Below, in pieces: positions 46,014 through 55,513 of a stretch of 64,000 nt of DNA. Every line of letters begins with the position of its first letter. Within the stretch, counting starts at the first letter, position 1. This stretch comes from Gammaproteobacteria bacterium. GTDB lineage: Bacteria > Gemmatimonadota > Gemmatimonadetes > Longimicrobiales > Gaopeijiaceae. The notes beneath the pieces were generated by a model. That model searched no databases and was not told where the DNA came from. It saw only the letters and a list, made by a program, of their open reading frames with translations. The stretch is from NCBI GenBank assembly GCA_028821195.1, contig JAPPHB010000090.1:41946-105945 (forward strand). The letters are read 5' to 3'. A program made the position numbers and the translations under genes.

Positions 46014-47894
46014 ATGCGCAAGGGATTCAATGGCACGCTGCTGATCGTAGTCGCGCTCGCCGTCGCCGGATGTGGCGGAACCGGGAGCGCGGACTCCGAA
46101 TTCGAGGTCGCGGAGGCCTCCATTCCCGAGCTGCAGCGGGCGCTGGAGGAGGGTCGGGTGACTTCGCGCCAACTGATCGATCTTTACCTCGACCGCATCG
46201 CAGTGTACGACGTGGCCGGGCCGGAGCTGAACACCATCACGCGGCTGAACCCGAGAGCGGGCGAGCAGGCCGACGCGCTCGACCGGGAGCGGGCGGCGGG
46301 AACGGTGCGCGGGCCGTTGCACGGCATCCCGGTGCTCATGAAGGACAACTACGACGTGGCCGGGATGCCGACCACGGGGTCGAGCCTCGCGCTCTCGGGG
46401 CTCATGCCGCCCGACGACGCCTTCCAGGTGGCGCGGTTGCGCGAGGCGGGCGCGGTCATCGTGGGGAAGACCAACCTGCACGAGCTGGCCGCCGGAATCA
46501 CCACCGTCAGCTCGCTGGGCGGGCAGAGCCGCAACGCCTACGAGCCCGCGCGCAACCCGGGCGGGAGCTCGGGGGGGACGGGGGCGGCGGTGGCCGCGAG
46601 CTTCGCGGCGGTGGGGTGGGGGAGCGACACCTGTGGGTCGATCCGCATCCCGGCGGCGGTGCACAATCTGTTCGGGCTGCGGCCCACCAAGGGGCTGTCG
46701 AGCATCGACGGCATCCTCCCGCTTTCGCACTCGCAGGACACCGGCGGCCCGCTCGCACGCACCGTGACCGACCTGGCGATCACGCTGGACGCGACGGTCG
46801 GACCGGACGCGGCCGACCCGGCCACCGCCGTGCTGGAGGGGCGTGGCGTGCCGGACTTCCAGGCCGCCCTCGACCCGGCGGCGCTTGAGGGCGCCCGCAT
46901 CGGCGTGCTGGCCGACTGGCTGGAGGAGGGCGGGGGCGGGGGCCGCATCACGGACGTCGTGCGCGCCGCCCTGGCCGAGATGGACTCGCTGGGGGCCGAG
47001 GTGGTGGACGTGGCCATCCCCGACCTGGACAGCCTCCTCTCGGGTACCGGCCTGATCGACCTGGAGTTCAAGTTCGACCTGATGGACTACCTGGCCGGGA
47101 TCCCGGACGCGCCGGTGGCGACGCTCGAGGAGATCGTCGAGGCCGGCCTGCACCACGAGGCGCTGGACGGCACCTTCCGGCGGCGCATCGCCCGCACCGA
47201 GCAGCCCGCGGACGAGTACGCCGAGGTGATGGCCCGCCGGCAGGCCCTGCGGGAGGCGGTGGTCGGCTTCATGGACGAGATGGAGCTCGACGCGCTCGCC
47301 TACCCGACCATGCGCCAGGAGACCGCGCTCATCGGGGCTGCCCCGGTCGGCTCCACCTGCTCGCTGAGCGCGAACACCGGGCTGCCGGCGCTCACCGTGC
47401 CGGCCGGGTTCACCGAGACGGAGGTCCCGGCGGGGCTTGAGCTGCTCGGCCGCGCGCTCGACGACGCCCGCCTGGTCGGCTTTGCCTACGCGCTCGAGGC
47501 GGCCAGCCCGAAGCGGCGGGCACCGCTGCGCACGCCGCCACTCGACCGGGGGCGCCCGCCCGATCCCGTGCTGGTCGCGCTCGACCCGCCGCAGGGGGGC
47601 GTGGAGGGCGCCTTACTGCTGGATCTGCCGACCGGCACGCTCTCGTACCGCATCGCGCTCGCGGGGGTCGAGCCGGAGGACGCGCTGGGGGTGGTCGTGC
47701 GGCGGACCCCCGCGGCCGGCGGGGAGGGGGGAGGGGTGGTGGTGCTCCGCCTTGCCGGGCCGGATATCACCGAGGTGACCCGCGCCGTGCCGCTCACCAC
47801 CCGCCTCATGCGCGACCTGCTGGACGGGCGGCTGGAACTGGTCGCCCACACGAGCACGGGGTTCGAGCACCGCAGGCTGGTACCGGGGGGCTAA
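46014..47894 (+). CDS. exported amidase-signature hydrolase with extra C-terminal domain
   Basis: The 626-residue lipoprotein (LLIVVALAVAGCGGTG) carries the amidase-signature core: Lys in LHGIPVLMKDNYDV, the Ser-rich strand NPGGSSGGTGAAVAA and the nucleophile region GWGSDTCGSIRIPAA. These enzymes hydrolyse amide bonds, such as those of amino-acid amides or peptides. About 110 residues after the core (from ~515) form a separate domain: PVLVALDPPQGGVEGALLLD, SYRIALAGVEPEDALGVVV, LRLAGPDITEVTRAVPLT, resembling a CHRD (chordin-like) unit. GAGGAG stands five bases before the ATG. The stop codon directly abuts that of the small membrane protein on the other strand. Confidence 0.9.
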   Translation: MRKGFNGTLLIVVALAVAGCGGTGSADSEFEVAEASIPELQRALEEGRVTSRQLIDLYLDRIAVYDVAGPELNTITRLNPRAGEQADALDRERAAGTVRGPLHGIPVLMKDNYDVAGMPTTGSSLALSGLMPPDDAFQVARLREAGAVIVGKTNLHELAAGITTVSSLGGQSRNAYEPARNPGGSSGGTGAAVAASFAAVGWGSDTCGSIRIPAAVHNLFGLRPTKGLSSIDGILPLSHSQDTGGPLARTVTDLAITLDATVGPDAADPATAVLEGRGVPDFQAALDPAALEGARIGVLADWLEEGGGGGRITDVVRAALAEMDSLGAEVVDVAIPDLDSLLSGTGLIDLEFKFDLMDYLAGIPDAPVATLEEIVEAGLHHEALDGTFRRRIARTEQPADEYAEVMARRQALREAVVGFMDEMELDALAYPTMRQETALIGAAPVGSTCSLSANTGLPALTVPAGFTETEVPAGLELLGRALDDARLVGFAYALEAASPKRRAPLRTPPLDRGRPPDPVLVALDPPQGGVEGALLLDLPTGTLSYRIALAGVEPEDALGVVVRRTPAAGGEGGGVVVLRLAGPDITEVTRAVPLTTRLMRDLLDGRLELVAHTSTGFEHRRLVPGG

Positions 47895-48173
47895 CTACCC
47901 GGAGGGTGGTGCGCGCCCTTCTCCCGGATCCAACCGCTCCGGCACCTGAGGGGTCCGCAGCTCGGCCGCGAAGCGGGTCTCGTCCTCGACCCGTGCGAGC
48001 CGGGTCTCAAGCGAATCCAGATCTTCGCGCATCGCCGCGAGCATGCGCTCATCACCGCGCGGAAGGGCACTTCGGTTCTGCCTCGTCCAGATCAAGCGCA
48101 GCACCGTGTAGAGCACGGCTGAACCCCAGCCCGCGACGAAGATCGTAATCATGAAGGTGACGAAATCTCTCAT
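47895..48173 (-). CDS. small single-pass membrane protein with coiled coil
   Basis: The 92-residue product starts MRDFVTFMITIFVAGWGSAV, one membrane segment, then LLRLIWTR-type basic residues, a helical heptad run (MREDLDSLETRLARVEDETR) and a Pro-rich end. It shares this layout, and the RL-x-RVED-x3-FA end of the helix, with the protein at 31534-31866. No family name known to me. The stop abuts the amidase stop. A longer in-frame start exists upstream but lacks coding character. Confidence 0.6.
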   Translation of the reverse strand: MRDFVTFMITIFVAGWGSAVLYTVLRLIWTRQNRSALPRGDERMLAAMREDLDSLETRLARVEDETRFAAELRTPQVPERLDPGEGRAPPSG

Positions 48174-48358
48174 TAGCGCGATCCTACCGGCCGGCCGGTC
48201 CGGCTGTTCCGGATGGCCGCCCCGCAGGGGAGATCCGCACATGGACGATCCGCTTGCCTGACGCAGGCCCCGCGGGCACCTTCCAAACCCTGCATCCCGG
48301 CCTGCCGGATCCCCGTATCCCGACCCATCCATCGTCCGACAACCGGAGTGTTGCCGAC

Positions 48359-49801
48359 ATGAAGAACCTCCTCGTCATCGCCGGTGCCCTGGCACTTTCG
48401 GCCCTCGGCGCGTTGTCCGTGGCTCCGGCGCCGGCGGGAGCCCAGAACACCTCGCCGCCCGAGTACATGGAGATGGCCCGGTCGTTCCTGGAGGAGCTGG
48501 TCGAGATCAACACCACCGACACCGAGCGCGGCAACAACACCCTCGCCGCGCAGGCGGCGGCGCGGGTTCTCCTGGACGCGGGTTTCCCCGAAGAGGATGT
48601 CCACGTCCTGGTCCCTGAGGATGCGCCCACCAAGGGCAACCTGGTGGCGCGGCTGAGGGGCCGCGACGCGGGGCTCGCGCCCATCCTGCTGCTCGCGCAC
48701 ATCGACGTCGTCGAGGCCCTCCCCGAGGACTGGAGCCCCGATCTTCCGCCCTTCGATTTCATCGAGCGCGACGGCTACTTCTACGGCCGCGGCGTCACCG
48801 ACGACAAGGACGAGGCGGCCATTTACACCATCAACCTCATCCGCATGATGCGGGAGGGTTTCGTCCCCGACCGCGACATCATCGTGGCGCTTACGGCGGA
48901 CGAGGAGGGCGGACCGCGCAACGGCGTCTCGTATCTGCTGGAGGAGCATCGCGAGCTGATCGACGCGGCGTACGCCCTGAACGAAGGCGGAGGCGGGATG
49001 TCGCAGAACGGCCAGCGGCTCTCCAACAACGTGCAAGCCGCGGAGAAGCTCTACCTCTCCTTCTTCTTCACCGCCACCAATCCGGGCGGCCACTCCTCGC
49101 TCCCGGTGCGCAAGAACGCCATCTACGACCTCTCGAACGCCCTGCTCGCGGTGCAGAACCACGACTTCCCCGTCATGTTCAACGAGACCACCGAGGAGTT
49201 CTTCGGGCGCTCCGCGGACCTGGTCGGTGGCGAGATGGGCGACGCCATGCGCCGCCTCCTGGCCGATCCGGAAGACGCGGAGGCCGCTCTCGTGCTGTCG
49301 GTGGAGTCAGGCTACAACGCCCGCCTGCGCACCACCTGCGTTGCGACGGTGCTGGAGGGAGGCCACGCCCAGAACGCGCTTCCTCAGCTGGCGCGCGCGA
49401 ACGTCAACTGCCGCATCTTCCCGGGGCACGATCCTGGGGATGTGCAGGCAACCCTTGCCGAGCTGGCGGCCCCGTTCGACGTCACCGTGGAGCCACGCGG
49501 AGTCGTCACCCCGAGCCCGCCCTCTCCCCTGACCGACGAGGTGCTCGGGCCCATCGAGCGCACCACCGAAGAGATGTGGCCCGGCGTGCTCGTGCTCCCG
49601 GTCATGGGGTCGGGAGCGACCGACGCGCTCTACCTGCGCAACGCGGGCATCCCCGTCTACGGGGTGAGCGGCATCTTCGTGGACATGGACGACATCCGCG
49701 CTCACGGCCGGGACGAGCGCATCGGCATCGAGAGCTTCTTCGAGGGCCAGGAGTTCCTGTACCGGCTGGTGAAGGCGCTCTCGGCAGGACCCGTGTCATA
49801 G
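48359..49801 (+). CDS. secreted M20-family metallopeptidase
   Basis: The 480-residue protein has a signal peptide (ALSALGALSVAPAPAGAQ). M20 metal ligands: LLLAHIDVVEAL (His and the bridging-Asp region), FYGRGVTDDKDEAAIY (Asp), ALTADEEGGPRNGV (Glu pair) and, near the end, IRAHGRDERIG (His). The dimerisation domain sits between about 215 and 345. The family includes di- and aminopeptidases and N-acyl amino acid hydrolases. GGAG stands ten bases before the ATG. The S9 gene follows by 71 bases on the same strand. Confidence 0.93.
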   Translation: MKNLLVIAGALALSALGALSVAPAPAGAQNTSPPEYMEMARSFLEELVEINTTDTERGNNTLAAQAAARVLLDAGFPEEDVHVLVPEDAPTKGNLVARLRGRDAGLAPILLLAHIDVVEALPEDWSPDLPPFDFIERDGYFYGRGVTDDKDEAAIYTINLIRMMREGFVPDRDIIVALTADEEGGPRNGVSYLLEEHRELIDAAYALNEGGGGMSQNGQRLSNNVQAAEKLYLSFFFTATNPGGHSSLPVRKNAIYDLSNALLAVQNHDFPVMFNETTEEFFGRSADLVGGEMGDAMRRLLADPEDAEAALVLSVESGYNARLRTTCVATVLEGGHAQNALPQLARANVNCRIFPGHDPGDVQATLAELAAPFDVTVEPRGVVTPSPPSPLTDEVLGPIERTTEEMWPGVLVLPVMGSGATDALYLRNAGIPVYGVSGIFVDMDDIRAHGRDERIGIESFFEGQEFLYRLVKALSAGPVS

Positions 49802-49872
49802 TCCGGGCAGCCCCGGAGTCCCGTCTTGATAATATCTCTCGCCAAGGGCACAGGACCCAGGAGAAGGAAGCC

Positions 49873-52722
49873 ATGACCTCCACATCCCCATTTCGTCTTC
49901 TCGTGCTCGCGGCCGCCACGTGCGTGCTTGCATCGGGCGCCTCGGCCCAACAGAAGCCCACGCTCACCCCCGACGACTACGGCCAGTGGGAGACCCTGGG
50001 CCAGGCTACGCTCGCGCCCGACGGCCTCTGGCTCGCGGTCGGCATCAGCCGGGTCAACGACGAAGCCGAGCTGCGCATCCACCGCACCGATTCCGACTCG
50101 GTGGTGGTGGTCCCGTTCGGCCGGAGCCCGCAGTTCAGCGAGGACGGGGCCTGGCTCGCCTACGCGATAGGCATCTCGCCCGACGAGCGGGACGCGCTCC
50201 AGGAGCGTCGCGAGCCGGTGCGCAACGACATGGGGCTGCTGAACCTGCGTACGGGCGAGCAGGAGACGATCGAGGACATCTCGTCCTTCTCCTTCTCGGG
50301 AGACGGGCGCCATCTCGCGCTGCGACGATATGCGCCCGAGGAGCAGGAGAGCGCGGGAGCGGACGCCATCGTGCGGAGCCTGGCCTCGGGCGCCTCGATC
50401 AGCTTCGGCAACGTCGGCGCGCTCGCGTGGCAGGACGAGGGGTATCTGCTGGCGATGACGGTGGATGCCGAAGACCGCGTGGGCAACGGGGTTCGCCTCT
50501 ATGATCCCGAGTCGGGCCGCATCAGTTCGCTGGATACGGACGACGCCGAGTACCGGCAACTCTCCTGGCGCGAAGAGGCGGCGGATCTGGTCGTGCTCAA
50601 GACCTACACGGACGACGAGCACGAAGACACGGCGCATGTCGCGCTGGCGTGGCGGAATCTTGACGAAGGTGACGGCGAGGCCCTCGTTCTCGATCCGCGC
50701 GAATCCCCGACGCGGCTTCCCGGACAGCGCGTGGTCGAGCACCGCTCGCCGTCCTGGTCCGAGGACGGGTCCATCCTATTCCTCGGTTATCAGGAGCGGA
50801 TTCCGGTGCCGGAAGATGAGGATGCCGGCGGGGAGGAAGGCGATGAAGCCGAGGGCGATGAGGAGCGGGGCGATGCGGAGGGCGAAGGAGATGAGGAGGG
50901 CGAGGGAGAGGAAGGGAACGCAGGCGACGACGAGGAGGAAGAGCGGGCCGGCGTCGAGATCTGGCACACCCTCGACGTCGATCCGGTGCCCCAGCAGCGG
51001 GTGCGGGAGCGCCTGTTGCGGCAGCGCAACCAGATCGGCGCGTGGCACCTGGCTGACGGGCGCTTCCTGATGCTCGGCGGCGACCGGGCCGACCAGACCA
51101 CGCTGCTCGAGGGAGGTGGCCACGTCCTCAACCGCGATGAGACCCCCTACGACGTGGACGCCATGTTCAACCAGCAATTCTACGACCTGTACGCGGCGGA
51201 TACGGGCTCGGGCGCCGAGTCGCTGGTACGCGAGCGGATCACCCTGGCGGCCCAGGGCAGCCCGGAGGGCCGCTACGTGGTGTGGTTCGAGGGCGAGGAC
51301 TGGTGGAGCCACGATCTCTCCAGCGGGGAGACGCGCAACATCACGGCCGATCTGGGCGGGACCTTCGTCAACCTGGACCTGACCCCCACCCGGCAGCAGA
51401 TGCCCGCGTTCGGCCTGGCCGGCTGGACCGAGGACGACGAAGCCGTGCTGATCAACGACCGCTGGGACGTCTGGGAAGTGCAGGCGGACGGCTCGGGTGG
51501 CCGCCGCCTGACCCGGGGCGCGGAGGATGAAGTGCGCTACCGCGCCATGCAGCCGGACCGGGAAGCCGAGGCTTTCGACCCCGGCGAGCCCATCTACTAC
51601 TCCACCTACGGGCAGTGGACCAAGGAGGCGGGATTCTCACGGGCCCGCCTCGGCCAGGACCTCGAATCCCTTATCTGGGACGACGCCTCCTACGGCTCCT
51701 TCGGCGGCGCCCTGCGAAAGGCCCGGGACGCCGACGTCTTCGTCTTCCGGCGCGAGCGCTTCGACGATTCACCGGACTACTTTGCGACCGGGCCGGATCT
51801 CGACGACGCGAGCCAGGTCACGCGCACCAACCCCTTCCAGGACGACTATGCCTGGGGACGCACCGAGCTCGTTGAGTACGAGAACGAGTGGGGACGGCGC
51901 CTGCAGGGAGCGCTGACCTATCCCGCCGACTACGAGCCGGGCCGGCAGTACCCGATGATCGTCTATCACTACGAGCTGCTGTCGCAGGGGCTGCACCAGT
52001 ACCAGGTGCCGGATCCGACCCGCTACTACAACCAGCAGATCTGGACCCACGACGGGTACTTCGTCTTCCGCCCGGACATCGTCTACCGCGACCGCCGGCC
52101 GGGACAGTCGAACGTGGAGACGCTGCGCCCCGCGGTGGCTGCCGTGCTGGAGACGGGGCTGATCGACCCGGATCGGATCGGGCTGATCGGGCACTCCTGG
52201 GGCGGCTACCAGACGACCTTCTTCGTCACCCAGGACAACCTGTTCGCAAGCGCGGTGGCGGGCGCGCCCCTCACCAACCTCATGAGCATGTACCTGTCGT
52301 TCTACTGGAACAGCGGGGGCACCGACGCGCGCATCTTCGAGATCAGCCAGGGACGCATGCAGGTGCCCTGGTGGGAGGACTGGGACTCCTACTTCAACAA
52401 CTCTCCGGTCCATCACATCGAGAACCTGGACACGCCGCTTCTGATGATGTTCGGGACGGAGGACGGCGCGGTCGAGTTCAACCAGGGGGTCGAGTTCTAC
52501 AACGCTGCCCGCCGGGCCGGCAAGCACATGGTGCTGCTGGTTTACGAGGGCGAGAACCACGGGCTGGCCGAGGAACCCAATCAGTTGGACTACCAGAACC
52601 GCATCCTGGAGTGGTTCGGGCACTACCTGAAGGGCGATCCGGCTCCGGACTGGATCACCAAGGGAGTCCCGTACCTGCAGCAGAAGGACGGCCCCCGGAC
52701 GAGAAGGAAGGTGGTCAGCTAG
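49873..52722 (+). CDS. secreted S9-family peptidase with long acidic insert
   Basis: At 949 residues this is the longest of the four S9 enzymes. A signal peptide (LLVLAAATCVLASGASAQ) precedes a propeller and a C-terminal hydrolase with Ser near 775 (LIGHSWGGYQT), Asp near 864 (FGTEDGAVEF) and His near 896 (EGENHGLAEE). From about residue 314 to 360 the propeller contains a run made almost only of Glu, Asp, Gly and Ala. Such an insert, likely disordered and acidic, also occurs in the S9 enzyme at 32093. GATAAT at 49828-49833 might be a -10 with no -35. The frame is open upstream but this ATG keeps the signal peptide. Confidence 0.93.
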   Translation: MTSTSPFRLLVLAAATCVLASGASAQQKPTLTPDDYGQWETLGQATLAPDGLWLAVGISRVNDEAELRIHRTDSDSVVVVPFGRSPQFSEDGAWLAYAIGISPDERDALQERREPVRNDMGLLNLRTGEQETIEDISSFSFSGDGRHLALRRYAPEEQESAGADAIVRSLASGASISFGNVGALAWQDEGYLLAMTVDAEDRVGNGVRLYDPESGRISSLDTDDAEYRQLSWREEAADLVVLKTYTDDEHEDTAHVALAWRNLDEGDGEALVLDPRESPTRLPGQRVVEHRSPSWSEDGSILFLGYQERIPVPEDEDAGGEEGDEAEGDEERGDAEGEGDEEGEGEEGNAGDDEEEERAGVEIWHTLDVDPVPQQRVRERLLRQRNQIGAWHLADGRFLMLGGDRADQTTLLEGGGHVLNRDETPYDVDAMFNQQFYDLYAADTGSGAESLVRERITLAAQGSPEGRYVVWFEGEDWWSHDLSSGETRNITADLGGTFVNLDLTPTRQQMPAFGLAGWTEDDEAVLINDRWDVWEVQADGSGGRRLTRGAEDEVRYRAMQPDREAEAFDPGEPIYYSTYGQWTKEAGFSRARLGQDLESLIWDDASYGSFGGALRKARDADVFVFRRERFDDSPDYFATGPDLDDASQVTRTNPFQDDYAWGRTELVEYENEWGRRLQGALTYPADYEPGRQYPMIVYHYELLSQGLHQYQVPDPTRYYNQQIWTHDGYFVFRPDIVYRDRRPGQSNVETLRPAVAAVLETGLIDPDRIGLIGHSWGGYQTTFFVTQDNLFASAVAGAPLTNLMSMYLSFYWNSGGTDARIFEISQGRMQVPWWEDWDSYFNNSPVHHIENLDTPLLMMFGTEDGAVEFNQGVEFYNAARRAGKHMVLLVYEGENHGLAEEPNQLDYQNRILEWFGHYLKGDPAPDWITKGVPYLQQKDGPRTRRKVVS

Positions 52723-52729
52723 CGGCAGG

Positions 52730-53302
52730 ATGGCGGCTGGAAGCGATCCGGCGATGCAGGCGGCGGTCGCGCTCGTATTGCGCCGGGAGCCGGAGCCGTC
52801 CTTCCTGCTGGTGCGCCGGGCGCATTCGCCGCGCGATCCCTGGTCGGGGCAGATGGCGCTCCCCGGAGGGCGCCGGGATCCGGAGGACATCGATCTGCGC
52901 GAGACCGCCGTGCGGGAGACGCGGGAGGAGGTCGGGATCGACTTGGCCCAATCGGGCACGCTCGTGGGCCGGCTTCCCGACCTGAAGCCGACGTCGCGCG
53001 CGATTCCCCCGCTGGTGATCGCGCCCTTCGTATTCCTCCTGTCCGAGAGATCCGAGGCGCGCGTGGCCAGCACCGAGATCGCCGCCGTGTATTGGGTGCC
53101 CGTCGCCCACCTCAGCGCTCCCGGGGCGCGCTCGGCGGTGGCAGTGGAGACGCCTGCAGGGAAGCGGGAATTCCCCTGCTACCGGGTCGAGGGCCATCCG
53201 GTATGGGGACTCACATACCGAATCCTGCAGCGCTTCCTGAGGAGTCGGCTGGCAGAGCTCCCGCCCGAGGCGGGCGGCAACGGTCGGGGGATGGTAGAAT
53301 GA
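52730..53302 (+). CDS. NUDIX hydrolase, CoA pyrophosphatase (NudL)-like
   Basis: The 190-residue product has FLLVRRAHSPRDPWSGQMAL and PGGRRDPEDIDLRETAVRET followed by REEVGID, a Nudix box preceded by the R-x6-W-x-G-Q-M-x-L-P-G-G sequence like that of CoA diphosphatases (NudL/UPF0035-type). It would hydrolyse CoA or related pyrophosphates using Mg2+. Cytoplasmic. It starts seven bases after the S9 gene without a clear ribosome site. Confidence 0.85.
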   Translation: MAAGSDPAMQAAVALVLRREPEPSFLLVRRAHSPRDPWSGQMALPGGRRDPEDIDLRETAVRETREEVGIDLAQSGTLVGRLPDLKPTSRAIPPLVIAPFVFLLSERSEARVASTEIAAVYWVPVAHLSAPGARSAVAVETPAGKREFPCYRVEGHPVWGLTYRILQRFLRSRLAELPPEAGGNGRGMVE

Positions 53303-53348
53303 CTTCCGGAGCAGCGTACGCCCCACCCCATCCGGACCGGAGCGCAAG

Positions 53349-53849
53349 GTGAATACGCAAGAGCAGACCCGTTACCGCGAGCGCACGCCCTGGGCGTTCT
53401 GGGTGGATCTTATCTACGGCGCGGCCATCGTGTCGGGCGCGTATTCCGTGTTCGTGACCTCGGGCGGCGGCATGCTCTTCCGGCTGGCCGGGAGCGCGGC
53501 CATGCTCGCCGGGGGATGGGGTCTGCGCATGGTGCTGGGGGGGCTGACGGTGCTGGTGCAGGAGACCCGCATCGTGATGCACCTGGGCACGGTGCGTCTC
53601 GTGCGCAGGATGGTGCCGCTGGACAGCATCGTTTCGCTGGAGAGCGTGCGCTACCGGCCGCTGCTGGAGTTCGGCGGCTGGGGGGTGCGCGGCGCGGGCC
53701 AGAAGAAGGCCTGGACCGCCCGCGGCGATCGCGCGGTCGTGCTCGGGCTCGAGGAGGACCGGAAGCTCTACGTGGGGAGCGACCACCCGCAACGTCTCGA
53801 GGCGGCCATCCGTAGCGCCGTCGCGGGACGCCGCAAGCGGGACGACTAG
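53349..53849 (+). CDS. membrane protein with PH-like domain, function unknown
   Basis: The 166-residue product has two membrane segments (LIYGAAIVSGAYSVFVTSGG, then LAGSAAMLAGGWGLRMVLG) followed by a soluble beta-rich unit (VQETRIVMHLGTVRLVRRMV, PLDSIVSLESVRYRPLLEFG, VVLGLEEDRKLYVGSDHPQ) of the bacterial PH-like type found in many small membrane proteins. No specific role. It starts with GTG and its stop overlaps the SLC13 stop by four bases, convergent. Confidence 0.7.
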   Translation: MNTQEQTRYRERTPWAFWVDLIYGAAIVSGAYSVFVTSGGGMLFRLAGSAAMLAGGWGLRMVLGGLTVLVQETRIVMHLGTVRLVRRMVPLDSIVSLESVRYRPLLEFGGWGVRGAGQKKAWTARGDRAVVLGLEEDRKLYVGSDHPQRLEAAIRSAVAGRRKRDD

Positions 53850-55456
53850 GCTTCCGTCGCCCAATCCGGCATCACGCCCCGGTCGAAGTCGAAGACCGCC
53901 TCTCCCAGCAGCATCACCACCGTGGTGACCACGATCACCCCGATCAGGTTCAGGAGGATGCCCGCGCGCGCCATTTCCCCGACCGAAATGCGGTCGCTGC
54001 CAAAGACGATGGCGTTGGCCGGCGTCGCGACAGGCATCATGAACGCGCACGACGCAGAGAGTGTCGCGGGGAGCATCAGCGTGAGCGGATTGATCTCCGT
54101 CACCACCGCCACCGAGGCCAGGATGGGGAGAATCATCTCCGTGGTGGCCAGGTTGCTGGTCAGCTCGGTGAGGAAGGTGAGCGTGAGGCACACCAGCACG
54201 ATGACGACGACCGGCGGCAGCCCGCCGAGTCCCTGGAACTGATTCCCGATGATGTTCGCGAGCCCGGTGTCGGTGAAGCCGGCCGCGAGGGCGAAGCCGC
54301 CTCCGAAGAGGAGCACGATGTTCCACGGCAGACGCGGGATCACCTCCGCGCCCATTACGCGGTTGGCAGTTGCGAAACGGGCTGCGCGGCGAAGCGGCCT
54401 CGGCCATTTGCGGAGCGGTCCGGCCGCCGCCTCGCTCGTTCCGCCCGGGGGCTGGTTCCGGGTCGGGATGAAGAAGAGCACCGCCGCCATGGTGATGGCC
54501 ACGGTGCCGTCGTCGATCATCCCGGGGAAGGGCAAGAGGTTGGACCAGCCCGGGATGGTTCCAAAGCCCAGCTCCAGGTCCCGCCGGAAAATCCACAGCA
54601 CCGCGGTGATCGCGAAGACGACCAGCACGGAACGCTCCTCGAAAGAGATCGGACCGAGCCCGGCCCGCTCGCGCTCGAGGACGTCCCGGTCGATCTGCAC
54701 TTCCGGAGACGGGCGATAGAGGACCTGGGTCAGGATGAACCAGCACACCGCGACCATCGTGATCCCGATCGGCGTGGCCAGCACCATCCAGGTGCCGAAC
54801 TCGATCGGGGGCGCTTCGGGGAAGATGATCTGGAAGATGCGCTGGAAGGACAGGTTGGGAGTGGTTCCGACCAGCGTCGTCACGCCGCCCATCGAACACG
54901 CGTAGGCGATGCCGAGCATGAGGGCGACGGTGAACGTGCGCGAGTGTTTGACGCCGGCGGTTTCCTCGACCTGGAGCACCATCGCGAGCCCGATGGGCAC
55001 CATCATCACGGCGGTGGCGGTGTTGGCGATCCACATCGACAGGAAGGCGGCCGCCACCATGTAGCCCAGTATGATGCGCGAGGGTCCGCCTCCCACGGCG
55101 TGGATGATGCCCAGGGCTATCCGCTTGTGCAGGTTCCACCTCTGCATGGAGAGCGCGATCATGAAGCCTCCCAGGAAGAGGACGATCGTGCCGTTGAAAT
55201 AGACCGGCGCGACGTCGTTCCCGGACATGATGCCGAGCAGGGGGAAGAGCACCAGCGGAAGAATCGCGGTCGCGAAGAGCGGAAGCGCGTTGCTCACCCA
55301 CCAGATCGCCATCAGGCTCACTACGGCGGCGAGGCCGCTCGCGGGTGCGTTGGCCGCATCCACCGGAAAGGCCAGCAGCAGGAGGAAGCAGCCCAGGCCG
55401 AGCCAGAAGCCGATCGCCTGCGTCCGGCGGCTGGTCGGTGGTCGGTGATCCGCCAT
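53846..55456 (-). CDS. SLC13/DASS sodium:dicarboxylate-type symporter, copy 1
   Basis: The 536-residue protein has about 11 membrane segments. The sodium-site motif in the first half reads MWIANTATAVMMVPI where relatives, including the next gene, have SNT. The second motif is LTSNLATTEMILPI. DASS carriers import succinate, malate, citrate or sulfate with sodium. The paralogue at 55514-57145 is highly similar over the whole length, with divergent loops near residue 335, so a tandem duplication is clear. GGAGGG stands seven bases before the ATG. The two genes are 57 bases apart on the same strand. Confidence 0.92.
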   Translation of the reverse strand: MADHRPPTSRRTQAIGFWLGLGCFLLLLAFPVDAANAPASGLAAVVSLMAIWWVSNALPLFATAILPLVLFPLLGIMSGNDVAPVYFNGTIVLFLGGFMIALSMQRWNLHKRIALGIIHAVGGGPSRIILGYMVAAAFLSMWIANTATAVMMVPIGLAMVLQVEETAGVKHSRTFTVALMLGIAYACSMGGVTTLVGTTPNLSFQRIFQIIFPEAPPIEFGTWMVLATPIGITMVAVCWFILTQVLYRPSPEVQIDRDVLERERAGLGPISFEERSVLVVFAITAVLWIFRRDLELGFGTIPGWSNLLPFPGMIDDGTVAITMAAVLFFIPTRNQPPGGTSEAAAGPLRKWPRPLRRAARFATANRVMGAEVIPRLPWNIVLLFGGGFALAAGFTDTGLANIIGNQFQGLGGLPPVVVIVLVCLTLTFLTELTSNLATTEMILPILASVAVVTEINPLTLMLPATLSASCAFMMPVATPANAIVFGSDRISVGEMARAGILLNLIGVIVVTTVVMLLGEAVFDFDRGVMPDWATEA

Positions 55457-55513
55457 GGTATCGCCCTCCGGGCCGTAAGGCTTCCCGGCGGTTCGGCCGG
55501 GCGGCCAGTGCCG

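Noticed and set aside
49828..49833. Strong promoter before the S9 gene at 49873
   Set aside because: GATAAT is a fair -10 but no -35 is found 16-18 bases upstream, so I did not list it as a separate promoter.
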